The notes below the pieces were generated by a model that was not told the DNA's origin, did not search any database, and saw only the letters and a program-made list of their open reading frames with translations. DNA of 14,037 nucleotides, taken from contig DLGO01000024.1 of assembly GCA_002482725.1 (NCBI GenBank), positions 1 to 14,037 of the forward strand, written 5' to 3'. Origin of the DNA: Bacteroidetes bacterium UBA7692 (GTDB lineage: Bacteria > Bacteroidota > Bacteroidia > Chitinophagales > LD1). Shown here one piece after another: positions 1-7,816 of the stretch. The position numbers were made by a program, and so were the translations under genes. How positions within the stretch are numbered: position 1 is the first letter of the stretch; every line of letters starts with the position of its first letter.

Positions 1-1
1 A

Positions 2-655
2 AAAGTTGCCCCATCTGTGCTTAGCGCAGATTTCCTTCAGCTAGGCAAGGATATAGATATGCTGAACCGCAGCGCGGCAGAGTGGATACATATAGATGTG
101 ATGGACGGCGTGTTTGTGCCAAATATCTCCTTTGGATTCCCTGTACTGGCAGCCATACGCAAACACACCACCAAGGTGTGCGATGTGCACCTGATGATAG
201 ACAGGCCCGAGCGCTACTTTAAACAATTTAAAGAAGCGGGGGCGGATAACATAACCATACACTACGAAGGCAACCTGCACCTGGACTCTATGCTGAACCA
301 GATAAAAGCCCTGGGCTGTACTACAGGCGTAGCACTGAACCCTGCAACACCGGTGAGCGTGCTGAAAGAGGTAGTACACCTGATAGATGTAATACTGATC
401 ATGAGCGTGAACCCGGGATTTGGCGGGCAAAAGTTTATAACCTATACCATAGAGAAAGTAAAAGAAGCAGCAGCGCTGATAAAAGAGAAAGGCACCAAAA
501 CGCTGATACAAGTGGATGGGGGCGTGAACCTGGAAAATGCACCCGTACTGGCCGCCGCAGGCGCAGCGGTATTGGTGGCAGGTAATGCAGTGTTCGCCAC
601 AGCAGACCCGTTGCAAACTATTGAACAACTTTCCTCTATTGAGTACAATAAGTAA
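2..655 (+). CDS. rpe: Ribulose-phosphate 3-epimerase, 5' partial
   Basis: Interconverts D-ribulose 5-phosphate and D-xylulose 5-phosphate in the cytoplasmic pentose phosphate pathway. The frame is open to the window edge, and the first codons read KVAPSVLSADF, the family's N-terminal signature, so the true start lies a few codons upstream. The GTG at 17 is the internal valine of that motif and not a start. Family landmarks in order: HIDVMDGVFVPN (metal and active-site Asp), DVHLMID (metal-binding His), MSVNPGFGGQKF (phosphate-binding loop) and VDGGV (catalytic Asp). The visible 217 residues match the usual length of about 215-225, so only the extreme N-terminus is missing. The stop is 23 bp before the ATG of the TonB-dependent receptor, so transcription may continue into it. 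Identification is very secure. Confidence 0.97.
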   Translation, partial: KVAPSVLSADFLQLGKDIDMLNRSAAEWIHIDVMDGVFVPNISFGFPVLAAIRKHTTKVCDVHLMIDRPERYFKQFKEAGADNITIHYEGNLHLDSMLNQIKALGCTTGVALNPATPVSVLKEVVHLIDVILIMSVNPGFGGQKFITYTIEKVKEAAALIKEKGTKTLIQVDGGVNLENAPVLAAAGAAVLVAGNAVFATADPLQTIEQLSSIEYNK

Positions 656-678
656 ACTCCTATCCCGTTTTGCAGCAG

Positions 679-3252
679 ATGTTTGAAAAAGAAGTGATTA
701 TCCCTCAACAGTTATTTACAAAAAACAAGGCACTATTATGGCTTTTGGCGGGGTTTGTATTCCTGTTTTGCCAGCAAGATGCGTATAGTCAGGTACAAAC
801 GGGTATTGTAAAAGGGATAGTAAAGGACAGCGAAGGAAAGCCGCTGATATCGAATATAGTGTTGCTAGAAAACCAGAACATATCTACCAGCAGTAACGAT
901 AAGGGAGAATATGAAATAAAGGTGCCGACCGACAGGTCGTACACGCTTGTGTTTACCTCGCTGAATACCGAAGTGGTGAAGCAAAAGATATTTGCTAATG
1001 CCAGGAGCATAATAGAGTTGAATATAAAAGCCAAGGTAAAGGTAAACCAGATACCGGAGATAGAAGTAACAGACAACTCTAAAAGAACAGAGGCAGGAAG
1101 CGTTGAGGTAAAAGCCAACTCCGGCCAGCTGCTACCCAGCGTAAATGAAAGCATAGAAGGACTGCTGGCGGCACAGGCACTAGGTGTGCAAAAAAACAAT
1201 GAGCTGAGCAGCAACTATAGTGTGCGCGGCGGAAACTTTGACGAAAACCTGGTATATGTAAACGACTTTGAGGTGTACAGGCCATTCCTGATACGATCGG
1301 GTCAGCAAGAGGGATTGAGCTTTGCCAATCCTAACCTGGTGCAGAATATCAAATTCACTTCGGGTGGTTTTCAGGCGAGGTATGGGGATAAGATGAGCTC
1401 GGTAATGGATGTTACCTACAAGCGTCCGCAGAAATTCGGTGGTTCGTTCTCAGCCAGCCTATTGGGCCTGAGCGGCCACCTGGAGGGAGCAAGCAAGAAC
1501 AAGCGCTTTACATTTCTGGTAGGTGTGCGCCAAAGGCTGAGCCAATACATATTGAAAAGCCTGGAAACCTCGGGGCAGTATAGTCCTAACTTCCTGGATG
1601 TACAGGGATTTTTCACCTACCAGATAAACCCTAAGTGGAGCATGGAGTTTATATCCAACTACTCCAGGAACAGCTACAACTTTAAACCGGTATCAAGGGA
1701 AACAACCTTTGGATACATAACCGATGTAAAGCGACTGACCATATACTTTGACGGGCAGGAGGCCGACAGGTACCAGACAATAATGAATGGGCTGTCGCTG
1801 AATTACCAGCCAAAAGACAACCTGAAGCTGAAAATACTGGGTTCGGTGTACCTGAACCAGGAAAGGGAAGCATACGACATATTGGGCGAATACTACCTGA
1901 GCCAGGTGGAGAATGACCTGAGCAAAGACAACTTTGGAGATATACTCTATAGCCTTGGCATAGGCGGCCTGCAAAACTGGGCGCGCAATACACTGCACAC
2001 AGAGGTCTACTATGCAGGATTCCGTGGCTCGTGGATGAAGAAAGGGCACAATGTGCAGTGGGGTGTAGACTACAAAAGAGAGTATATACAGGACAAGCTG
2101 AGCGAGTGGAACAGACTGGACTCAGCGGGTTACTCACTACCGCTTTTGCCCGACCACATCGATTTTGAAAATGTGGAGCTGAACAGGACGCTGAAGACCA
2201 CCAACATCATAAAGAACAACAGGATAGCGGCATTTATACAAGATACATGGAAGTTTGGCGATACTACTCAGTTCAGCTTTACTTATGGGTTGAGGTACAA
2301 CTATGCTACACTGAACAAGGAAGCATTGGTACTGTCACCAAGGGTACAGTTTTCGGTGAAACCACACATGAAACCAGACATGATATTCAACGTATCGGGG
2401 GGATTATATTACCAGCCGCCATTTTACCGCGAGATGCGTAACCTGGAGGGTGTGGTGAATACTAACCTTCGTTCGCAGAAATCGGCACATGCCATAGCGG
2501 GTATGAACTATGCCTTTAAAATAGCAAAGAGGCCATTCAGCTTTGTGACAGAGGTGTACTACAAGTACATGTGGGATATGGTGCCCTATGAGTTTGACAA
2601 CGTGCTGATACGCTACTTTGGCACCAACCAATCGAGGGGATATTCTGCAGGTATAGACCTGAGGCTAAATGGTGAGCTGGCAGATGGCGATGAGTCGTGG
2701 ATGAGCCTTAGCATCATGAAATCGGCAGAGGATATAGTAGGTGACAAATACACCGAATACTACGACAGCGCGGGCAATACCATACCAAACACCAGGACCT
2801 ACCAATCGCAGATAAGGGATTCGTCCACGGTGAATCCGGGCTTTATTCCGCGCCCTACAGACCAAAGGGTAAATTTTGCGATGTTCTTTCAGGACCACAT
2901 ACCAAGGTTCCCATACATAAAAATGCACCTGAGCTTGGTGTTCGGCACAGGATTACCATTTGGTCCGCCGGATAATAACAGGTATAAGGATGTGCTTCGC
3001 ATACCGCCATACCGCAGGGTAGATATCGGATTTAGCGGACAGCTGTGGAACAGGGAATGGAGTAAGAAAAAGGGAAAAGCGTTTGGCAATATACTGAAAG
3101 GTGTATGGCTGTCGGTAGAGGTATATAACCTGTTGGGTATATCGAATACCGTATCGTACCTATGGATAAAAGACGTATCGAACAACCAATATGCAGTACC
3201 GAACTACCTGACCAGCCGCAGGATAAATGCGAAGGTGGTAGTTAACTTTTAA
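679..3252 (+). CDS. TonB-dependent outer-membrane receptor with carboxypeptidase-regulatory domain
   Basis: An outer-membrane beta-barrel transporter powered by TonB/ExbBD; the substrate cannot be read from sequence. I prefer the ATG at 679 to the in-frame TTG at 670, because it leaves a short basic segment before the hydrophobic signal peptide (ALLWLLAGFVFLF, cleavage near AYSQ). Domains in order: a CarboxypepD_reg-like beta-sandwich at about residues 40-120 (GIVKGIVKDSEGKPL), a plug at about 140-245 (NYSVRGGNFDENLVYVNDFEVY and GGFQARYGDKMSSVMDV), then a barrel of alternating aromatic strands to the C-terminus. It ends in VVVNF, the terminal aromatic expected for BAM-dependent barrel insertion. 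At 857 aa it is normal for the family. No SusD partner follows, so it is not a classical polysaccharide-utilisation pair. Only 21 bp separate it from the phosphatase gene, suggesting an operon. Confidence 0.95.
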   Translation: MFEKEVIIPQQLFTKNKALLWLLAGFVFLFCQQDAYSQVQTGIVKGIVKDSEGKPLISNIVLLENQNISTSSNDKGEYEIKVPTDRSYTLVFTSLNTEVVKQKIFANARSIIELNIKAKVKVNQIPEIEVTDNSKRTEAGSVEVKANSGQLLPSVNESIEGLLAAQALGVQKNNELSSNYSVRGGNFDENLVYVNDFEVYRPFLIRSGQQEGLSFANPNLVQNIKFTSGGFQARYGDKMSSVMDVTYKRPQKFGGSFSASLLGLSGHLEGASKNKRFTFLVGVRQRLSQYILKSLETSGQYSPNFLDVQGFFTYQINPKWSMEFISNYSRNSYNFKPVSRETTFGYITDVKRLTIYFDGQEADRYQTIMNGLSLNYQPKDNLKLKILGSVYLNQEREAYDILGEYYLSQVENDLSKDNFGDILYSLGIGGLQNWARNTLHTEVYYAGFRGSWMKKGHNVQWGVDYKREYIQDKLSEWNRLDSAGYSLPLLPDHIDFENVELNRTLKTTNIIKNNRIAAFIQDTWKFGDTTQFSFTYGLRYNYATLNKEALVLSPRVQFSVKPHMKPDMIFNVSGGLYYQPPFYREMRNLEGVVNTNLRSQKSAHAIAGMNYAFKIAKRPFSFVTEVYYKYMWDMVPYEFDNVLIRYFGTNQSRGYSAGIDLRLNGELADGDESWMSLSIMKSAEDIVGDKYTEYYDSAGNTIPNTRTYQSQIRDSSTVNPGFIPRPTDQRVNFAMFFQDHIPRFPYIKMHLSLVFGTGLPFGPPDNNRYKDVLRIPPYRRVDIGFSGQLWNREWSKKKGKAFGNILKGVWLSVEVYNLLGISNTVSYLWIKDVSNNQYAVPNYLTSRRINAKVVVNF

Positions 3253-3273
3253 TCGATTTTTCAGCATAGTACC

Positions 3274-4908
3274 GTGAACAAACTTACTGCTCCCCTCCTA
3301 TTATTTGCCATCCTGTTCATCCATAGTTTGCAGGCGCAGCTTGTAACACACGGGCCATTGTTTGGCGGTGTTACGGATAGCTCCGCCAAGGCTTACTTCA
3401 GGACGGCTAAGCCAATGATGGTAGAATTTCAGTTTAGCCTGGATAGCCTTTTTGCACCTTACAGCAACTTTCCGGTGCAGACCAATGCCACAGAAAACAA
3501 TGCGGCAATAGTAGAACTGAAGCACCTGAAGCCTGCAACCAAATACTATGTGCGGGTGGAGCTGAACGGCATAATAGATACATTGAGCGGCTCGTTTACC
3601 ACATTCCCCAAGGCGCAATACAGGGGCAAGCTGGTGTTTGCCACCGGTAGCTGCCAGGAAACGGACAATATGAAAACCTTTGACAGGATAAGGGAATTGA
3701 ACCCCAACCTGTTTATACATTCAGGCGACTTTACCTATCCCAGCGATGAAATGAATGATGACTACCCGGAAAAATACGAGGCTGTGCAAGAGTCGTACCT
3801 GCGTAAATACAATGAGCCAAGGCAAAAGGAAATGCTGCGTAAAATACCGATAGCCTATATGCCCGATGACGATGATGGCTGGGGCAATTCAGGTCGCGTA
3901 GCGATAGCAGGCGTAAAATACCGCGTAGATACAGTAGATAGCAAAAAGAAGCTGATGAACAGCTTCCGCCTGGATACATTTAACCAGCAGGAAAGAGACA
4001 ATTGCATGAAGGCATACAGGGAGCAATTCCCGAGCTATAAGCTGCCTGCTGATGACTCCTACTACCAGAGCTTTGTGGTGGGCAACTGCGAATTCATAAT
4101 GCTGGATGTGCGCACTACGGCAGATTGCAGCTGCGGGCAGTTTGACTATGACTCGGCCACCAACCACTGGACATTTAACCCGAAGCCGGAGAACCACATA
4201 ATAGCGCCAAAGCAAATGGCATGGCTAAAAGAAAGGCTGCTGACCTCCAAGGCAGACTGGAAGTTTATAGTGAGCGGTACGGCTTTTAACCAGAACATAA
4301 AGCACCTGATAGATATAGGCATTAAAATGCAGGATGTGGTAGTGGGTGCCAGGGGCTCCAAGGCCACGGGCTTTCGCCTGGCTGCATCATGGAGCTACTA
4401 TTGGGCGGGTTACAAACATGACTCTGAAGAGTTGCTGGGCTTTATAAAAAGCAATGGTATAAAGGATGTGATAGTGGTGAGCGGCGACTCGCACCACAGC
4501 GTAATGGACAATGGCGTAAACGGTGGGCTACCGGAGATAAACGCCAGCGGCCTTAGCATACCTGGCACCATACTGGCAAGCTATATGGATAAGCTGAGCC
4601 TGCTGGTAAACTACCCGCGTGTGAAGAAATACCTGTGGAATGGCGGCGGCAGCGGCCTGGGGAACAAGAACTTTAAGGATATGTTTGGGGTGATAGAGGT
4701 GGATGGCAATAAGGAGGTACTGCTGAAAATAGTAGATGAAGATGGCGCTAAAGTAACGGAGATGAAAATACCGCACTCCACACAGCCCGGGAAAAAGGCG
4801 CCTAAAAAGAAACACTACCAGAAGAGGCTGGAGCGGCTGTATGGCAAGAAGCCCAGTGCATGGATGAAGTTTATAAAGGCAATGGCGAGGTTGAAGTATA
4901 AGCCGTAA
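3274..4908 (+). CDS. PhoD-like secreted metallophosphatase (alkaline phosphatase D family)
   Basis: Probable exported phosphomonoesterase or phosphodiesterase of the calcineurin-like PhoD family. A GTG start gives a clean signal peptide (about residues 1-22, ending LQAQ). An N-terminal fibronectin-like beta domain at about 22-112 (GPLFGGVTDSSAKAYFRT to GSFTTFP) is followed by the metallophosphatase core. Visible motifs: ATGSCQE (residues 124-130), FIHSGDFTYPSD (148-158, metal-binding Asp), PDDDDGWGNSG (about 197-207, at the place of the family's DDHE-type motif), FIMLDVRT, and VVSGDSHHS near residue 403 (metal-binding His pair). The C-terminal 45 residues are very basic (KKAPKKKHYQ and onward), perhaps membrane- or LPS-associated. 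It follows the TonB-dependent receptor by 21 bp; the pairing suggests hydrolysis linked to uptake, which is inference. The substrate is unknown. Confidence 0.9.
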   Translation: MNKLTAPLLLFAILFIHSLQAQLVTHGPLFGGVTDSSAKAYFRTAKPMMVEFQFSLDSLFAPYSNFPVQTNATENNAAIVELKHLKPATKYYVRVELNGIIDTLSGSFTTFPKAQYRGKLVFATGSCQETDNMKTFDRIRELNPNLFIHSGDFTYPSDEMNDDYPEKYEAVQESYLRKYNEPRQKEMLRKIPIAYMPDDDDGWGNSGRVAIAGVKYRVDTVDSKKKLMNSFRLDTFNQQERDNCMKAYREQFPSYKLPADDSYYQSFVVGNCEFIMLDVRTTADCSCGQFDYDSATNHWTFNPKPENHIIAPKQMAWLKERLLTSKADWKFIVSGTAFNQNIKHLIDIGIKMQDVVVGARGSKATGFRLAASWSYYWAGYKHDSEELLGFIKSNGIKDVIVVSGDSHHSVMDNGVNGGLPEINASGLSIPGTILASYMDKLSLLVNYPRVKKYLWNGGGSGLGNKNFKDMFGVIEVDGNKEVLLKIVDEDGAKVTEMKIPHSTQPGKKAPKKKHYQKRLERLYGKKPSAWMKFIKAMARLKYKP

Positions 4909-4912
4909 ACGA

Positions 4913-5002
4913 ATGAAAGATTGGGATCTTACTTTTTTGGGAATTACTACCGTTGTTTTTGTGGTAATGGTGGTGTGTGTTGGGATATTTTTGGGTGAAT
5001 GA
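4913..5002 (+). CDS. Possible 29-residue single-pass membrane peptide
   Basis: A short frame begins at an ATG 5 bp after the phosphatase stop and ends at a TGA at 5000. It encodes a charged N-terminus (MKDWD), then about 20 hydrophobic residues rich in V, I, F and G, then a short GE tail. That is the form of a small integral membrane peptide. No ribosome-binding site is obvious, which is normal in Bacteroidetes. Its position makes co-translation with the phosphatase plausible. I do not recognise a family, and so short a frame could arise by chance in T/G-rich DNA. Confidence 0.3.
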   Translation: MKDWDLTFLGITTVVFVVMVVCVGIFLGE

Positions 5003-5018
5003 GAAATAGTGGAGAAGG

Positions 5019-5054
5019 GTCGATTTGTCGACAAGGGCGTATGCAATACGCCCC
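5019..5054. repeat. REP-like double hairpin
   Basis: Two adjacent inverted repeats: GTCGA-tttg-TCGAC at 5019-5032, and a perfect 7-bp stem GGGCGTA-tgcaa-TACGCCC at 5035-5053. The second, G/C-rich with a TGCAA loop and followed by CCTACAAAT, resembles repetitive extragenic palindromes that recur as dispersed copies in many bacterial genomes. No U-tract follows, so it is not a typical intrinsic terminator, though it could stabilise the 3' end of the upstream mRNA. Only one copy is in the window, so the repeat status is inferred from form. Confidence 0.5.
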
Positions 5055-5170
5055 TACAAATACACCATACGGGTTTATGGAAACTTCACTGCCATAACCG
5101 TAGACCTTGGACATGTTTTGAACATTTGTAGGAATCGCCTACGCTGAGAAAGTGGCTCGTGTTAGAAGTT

Positions 5171-5536
5171 CTACCTTTTACCAAATATTCGTAATATTCT
5201 TTCTAGCCATGACATTTTCTCTTTTGCAGGGTCGATTATTTCTTCTTCCCAAGACCCATCAGCTCTTCGGGTAGCCCTGACATTTCCGATTTCAAGAACC
5301 TGTCCTTCACCATGACTAATAAACTCAACCAAATCTTGAGTTGTCCAAATTATTTTTTTTGTATCTGTTAATTCGATTGAAATCGCATAGTCAATCTCTG
5401 CCTTACCAATATATTCAATATTAGTCATAGAAGGCGTTGTGAATCCCAAGCAAGTCCCATACAAAGTAGCTACCCCTGCGTTTCTTGTGGTTTCATTTTC
5501 CACAAATTTCACTTTATCTCCAAATTCTATAATCAT
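5171..5536 (-). CDS. Hypothetical protein, 121 aa, possible SH3-like N-terminal domain
   Basis: The only convincing minus-strand gene. The product has no signal peptide or membrane segment. Residues 1-75 look like a small beta-barrel (FGDKVKFVEN, GTCLGFTTPS, IGKAEIDYAISIEL, then KIIWTTQDLVEFI), a pattern I associate with small uncharacterised proteins of SH3-like appearance. Residues 85-105 are charged (RATRRADGSWEEE), and the C-terminus is a likely amphipathic helix (WLERILRIF). The ATG start is clear. The gene is much more AT-rich than its neighbours and sits beside a tRNA-like fragment, so acquisition by transfer is plausible. Function unknown; an accessory or immunity-type role would be speculation. 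Confidence 0.7.
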   Translation of the reverse strand: MIIEFGDKVKFVENETTRNAGVATLYGTCLGFTTPSMTNIEYIGKAEIDYAISIELTDTKKIIWTTQDLVEFISHGEGQVLEIGNVRATRRADGSWEEEIIDPAKEKMSWLERILRIFGKR

Positions 5537-5693
5537 GGTATCATTAATTGCCTTAAATATTCAATCTTATATAATCAATAACCTGATTTTGAGCAATTCA
5601 TGTTTGATGAAACGCCTACTAAATTATTTATTGTGCCCAATTGTTAGTTCCTATATTCAAACAAAAATCCCACAAATCAAGGTTTTTAAATTG

Positions 5694-5718
5694 TGGAGGA
5701 TAACGGAGTCGAACCGAT
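5694..5718 (-). pseudogene. tRNA 3'-end-like fragment (possible attachment-site remnant)
   Basis: On the minus strand this reads as a T-arm followed by an acceptor 3' strand. The T-arm is ATCGG-TTCGACT-CCGTT, with the invariant GGTTCGA and four of five stem pairs. The acceptor strand is ATCCTCC, with discriminator A and no encoded CCA. I could not build the rest of a tRNA: the sequence at 5719-5770 gives no convincing anticodon arm, D-arm or GGAGGAT 5' strand. It is therefore a fragment or decayed tRNA and not an intact gene. Integrative elements commonly use tRNA 3' ends as att sites, and the adjacent AT-rich gene fits such a remnant. That link is inference. Confidence 0.45.
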
Positions 5719-5753
5719 GAACTGCTAAACAGCCTTTGAATCCGATGTTTTGG

Positions 5754-5761
5754 TACATTTG
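5754..5761 (+). promoter_or_regulatory. Probable -7 promoter element upstream of folB
   Basis: TACATTTG matches the Bacteroidetes housekeeping -7 consensus TAnnTTTG exactly. A TTTG at 5735-5738 could be the -33 element, but its 15-bp spacer is shorter than the usual 19 or so. The predicted transcription start is near 5768, giving a leader of about 50 nt before the folB ATG at 5819. Confidence 0.5.
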
Positions 5762-5773
5762 TCCAACAGAAAA

Positions 5774-5789
5774 TGTATTAATTAATACA
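5774..5789. promoter_or_regulatory. Perfect 16-bp palindrome, candidate operator
   Basis: TGTATTAATTAATACA is a perfect uninterrupted palindrome just downstream of the predicted start site and 29 bp before the folB ATG. The position suits an operator for a dimeric regulator. The AT-rich composition raises the odds of chance, and no regulator is encoded nearby. Confidence 0.35.
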
Positions 5790-5818
5790 GAGCTGATATT
5801 AGAATACAAACATAACAA

Positions 5819-6169
5819 ATGGGATTAATAGCGGTAGAGGGATTGCAGTTTTATGCGCACCACGGGTACTACGAGGAGGAGAAGGTGCTGGGGGGAAAGT
5901 ATACGGTGGATATATATATGCAGATGGATTTTGATGAGGCGGCGGAGACTGACCTGCTGAAGAATACGGTGGATTATGAGCAGGTGTACCGCGTGACCCG
6001 AAAGGAAATGGAGGTACATTCCAAGTTGATAGAGCATGTGTGCAGGCGCATAGCCAATGCCATAAAGCAACAGTTTCCCGAAATAAAGCATCTGAAAGTG
6101 AGGGTAAGCAAGCATAGTCCACCACTTAAAGTACACGTAGACAGGGTATTTGTGGAGATTGAGCTATAG
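5819..6169 (+). CDS. folB: Dihydroneopterin aldolase
   Basis: Cytoplasmic folate-biosynthesis enzyme that cleaves 7,8-dihydroneopterin to 6-hydroxymethyl-7,8-dihydropterin and glycolaldehyde. At 116 aa it has normal length. Family features: the N-terminal AVEGLQFYAHHGYYEEE motif (HHG at residues 14-16, with the substrate-binding Glu region after it), LGGKYTVDI, NTVDYEQVY (residues 49-55), LIEHVCRRIA (70-79), the catalytic-lysine motif SKHSPP (Lys 98), and the closing VDRVFVEIEL strand. The ATG follows a plausible Bacteroidetes promoter and palindrome, so it probably has its own transcription unit. The gene after it starts 42 bp downstream. No other folate gene is in the window. Confidence 0.95.
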   Translation: MGLIAVEGLQFYAHHGYYEEEKVLGGKYTVDIYMQMDFDEAAETDLLKNTVDYEQVYRVTRKEMEVHSKLIEHVCRRIANAIKQQFPEIKHLKVRVSKHSPPLKVHVDRVFVEIEL

Positions 6170-6174
6170 GTTTG

Positions 6175-6192
6175 TTGGCACCGTTTTTTAGC
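6175..6192 (+). promoter_or_regulatory. Weak sigma-54-like site before the dehydrogenase gene
   Basis: TTGGCAC at 6175-6181 matches the sigma-54 -24 box, and a GC at 6191-6192 sits near the -12 position, but the spacing is one base too long and the -12 box reads TTAGC, not TTGC. It lies 20 bp upstream of the ATG at 6212. Suggestive only. Confidence 0.2.
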
Positions 6193-6211
6193 ATATTCCA
6201 TAAATATTCCT

Positions 6212-7726
6212 ATGAAATTTATCTACGCTATCGCTTTTTTAGCCGGTATTGGTCAACTGAGTGCGCAACCCGGAACTACTAATATGACCCCTGTGCAAAA
6301 CGAAGTGCTACAGGAGGTACCGGTAGAGATACCCGCTAAATTCCAATCCAGTTTCAGTCCGCAGAAAGTTTACCTGCCACCGGGCTTCAAAGCCAGGGTA
6401 TTTTACTCGGGTGGATTGAGCAGGCCAAGGTTTATGACCTTCAGCCCAAATGGTGTACTGCACTTTTCGGATATGGGCTCGGGCAAAATATATGCCTTGC
6501 CTGATGCCAATAAAGACGGCATAGCTGATACATTGATAACGGTGGCCAGTGGCTTTAGCAATAACCACGACCTAAAATTCTACAATGGCCATCTATATGT
6601 AACAGAGGAGCGCAAGGTTTGGAAGTTGACCGATGGCAACAATGATGGCATTTACGAAAGCCGTGTGATATTTATAGATAACATAGCTGCCGGAGCCGTA
6701 CAGCCGGGTGGTGGCCACACGACCAGAACGTTGGTATTCGACTCGCTTAACCAAAAGGCTTATCTATCTATCGGCTCTTCATGCAACGTATGCCGCGAAA
6801 ACGAAAGGGCAATAATAGAACAATACAATGCGGACGGCAGCGGTAGAAGGACTTTTGGCTCGGGCATCAGAAATGCTGTGGGCATGACCCTGCACCCGGT
6901 TACCAATAAGCTATGGGCCAACAATAACGGAAGCGACCAGCAGGGCGACAATACACCGCCGGAGTGGACAGACATAGTACGCGACAATGGTTTTTACGGC
7001 CATCCATTTGCAAACAGTAACCAGGTGTACTTCGACTTTAATGCTCATGCCGACTATCAGGCACTGCTACCGATTACTAAAAATGACAGCGATAGGGTGA
7101 AAACTATGGTAGAACCCGCAGCCCTTTTTCAGGCGCACAGTGCGCCTATGGCTATACAATTCATGAATAATGCAGTGCCAACCAAATACCGCAATGGTAT
7201 ACTGATGGCAATACACGGCAGCTGGAACAAAACTGTAATGACGGGCCATAAGCTGATATACATGGACCTGAGCAGCGCACAGGATACTACGGTAAATTTC
7301 ATCTCTGATTTTTGCACAGGCTTTTTGACAGACTCCTTCAACAAAACAAGGTGGGCAAGGCCGGTTGGACTGGCGGTAGATAAGTCGGGTAACATCTATA
7401 TGGGTTCTGATGACCTGAGCAGGTTTATTATGATCATATACCAAGATGGTACTACGGGCATAAATGAAGAGCAGGGTTTTAAAGATCAGTTGAAAGTGTA
7501 CCCAAACCCTGCGAGTAGTGTAGTATTTCTGCAAAGCGAAGCATTGCCGACAAGTGTAGAGGTGAGCCTGAGCGATGTGAATGGCAGGGCGGTTTGGCAC
7601 AAGCAACTAATGGCAAATGCAGCTGTAACGGAGCGAATAGATACGCGTTCGTTTACACAGGGTATTTATTTCCTGAAGATCAGCAACCGGGAGTTTACAG
7701 AGGTGAGGAAGGTGATGGTTGAGTAG
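6212..7726 (+). CDS. Secreted glucose/sorbosone dehydrogenase-like beta-propeller with T9SS sorting domain
   Basis: Probable secreted PQQ-type sugar dehydrogenase-like protein; the actual substrate and cofactor cannot be read. A signal peptide (MKFIYAIAFLAGIGQLSAQ) leads into a propeller at about residues 45-415. Its landmarks are LPPGFKARVFYSGGLSRPR, GKIYALPDANKDGIADT, NNHDLKFYNGHLYVTEE, GGGHTTRTL, FGSGIRNAVGMTLHP and NGSDQQGDNTPPEW, the GSDH/L-sorbosone dehydrogenase pattern. EF-hand-like DANKDGIAD and DGNNDGIY stretches may bind calcium. A CNVC pair lies near residue 191 and lacks the His of a haem CxxCH motif. Residues 427-504 form a type A T9SS sorting domain (VYPNPASS near its start, GIYFLKIS near its end), so the protein is sent across the outer membrane. 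The next gene is about 640 bp away. Confidence 0.9.
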   Translation: MKFIYAIAFLAGIGQLSAQPGTTNMTPVQNEVLQEVPVEIPAKFQSSFSPQKVYLPPGFKARVFYSGGLSRPRFMTFSPNGVLHFSDMGSGKIYALPDANKDGIADTLITVASGFSNNHDLKFYNGHLYVTEERKVWKLTDGNNDGIYESRVIFIDNIAAGAVQPGGGHTTRTLVFDSLNQKAYLSIGSSCNVCRENERAIIEQYNADGSGRRTFGSGIRNAVGMTLHPVTNKLWANNNGSDQQGDNTPPEWTDIVRDNGFYGHPFANSNQVYFDFNAHADYQALLPITKNDSDRVKTMVEPAALFQAHSAPMAIQFMNNAVPTKYRNGILMAIHGSWNKTVMTGHKLIYMDLSSAQDTTVNFISDFCTGFLTDSFNKTRWARPVGLAVDKSGNIYMGSDDLSRFIMIIYQDGTTGINEEQGFKDQLKVYPNPASSVVFLQSEALPTSVEVSLSDVNGRAVWHKQLMANAAVTERIDTRSFTQGIYFLKISNREFTEVRKVMVE

Positions 7727-7740
7727 AATTTTTAGAGCTA

Positions 7741-7816
7741 TTCAACAACATTTAGATGGTTAACACACGCAGGGTTTGGCCGGTTTAGTTTTTTCTTGCC
7801 TTACTTTTTGCCTTGA
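7741..7816 (+). repeat. Dispersed direct repeat, copy A
   Basis: About 76 bp starting 15 bp after the dehydrogenase stop. It shares TTCAACAAC, ACGCAGGGTTTGG and TTTTTTCTTGCCTTAC, in the same order and spacing, with 9799-9874. Roughly 80% of positions agree across the best 50 bp by eye. It lacks the clean hairpin of copy B, whose right arm is degraded here. I associate this type of sequence with dispersed intergenic repeats of Bacteroidetes genomes. Confidence 0.6.

Noticed and set aside
17..19. GTG as the start of the epimerase
   Set aside because: It is the valine of the conserved PSVLSADF motif; the frame stays open to the window edge.
5035..5053. GC-rich hairpin as an intrinsic terminator
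   Set aside because: No T-run follows the stem on either strand.
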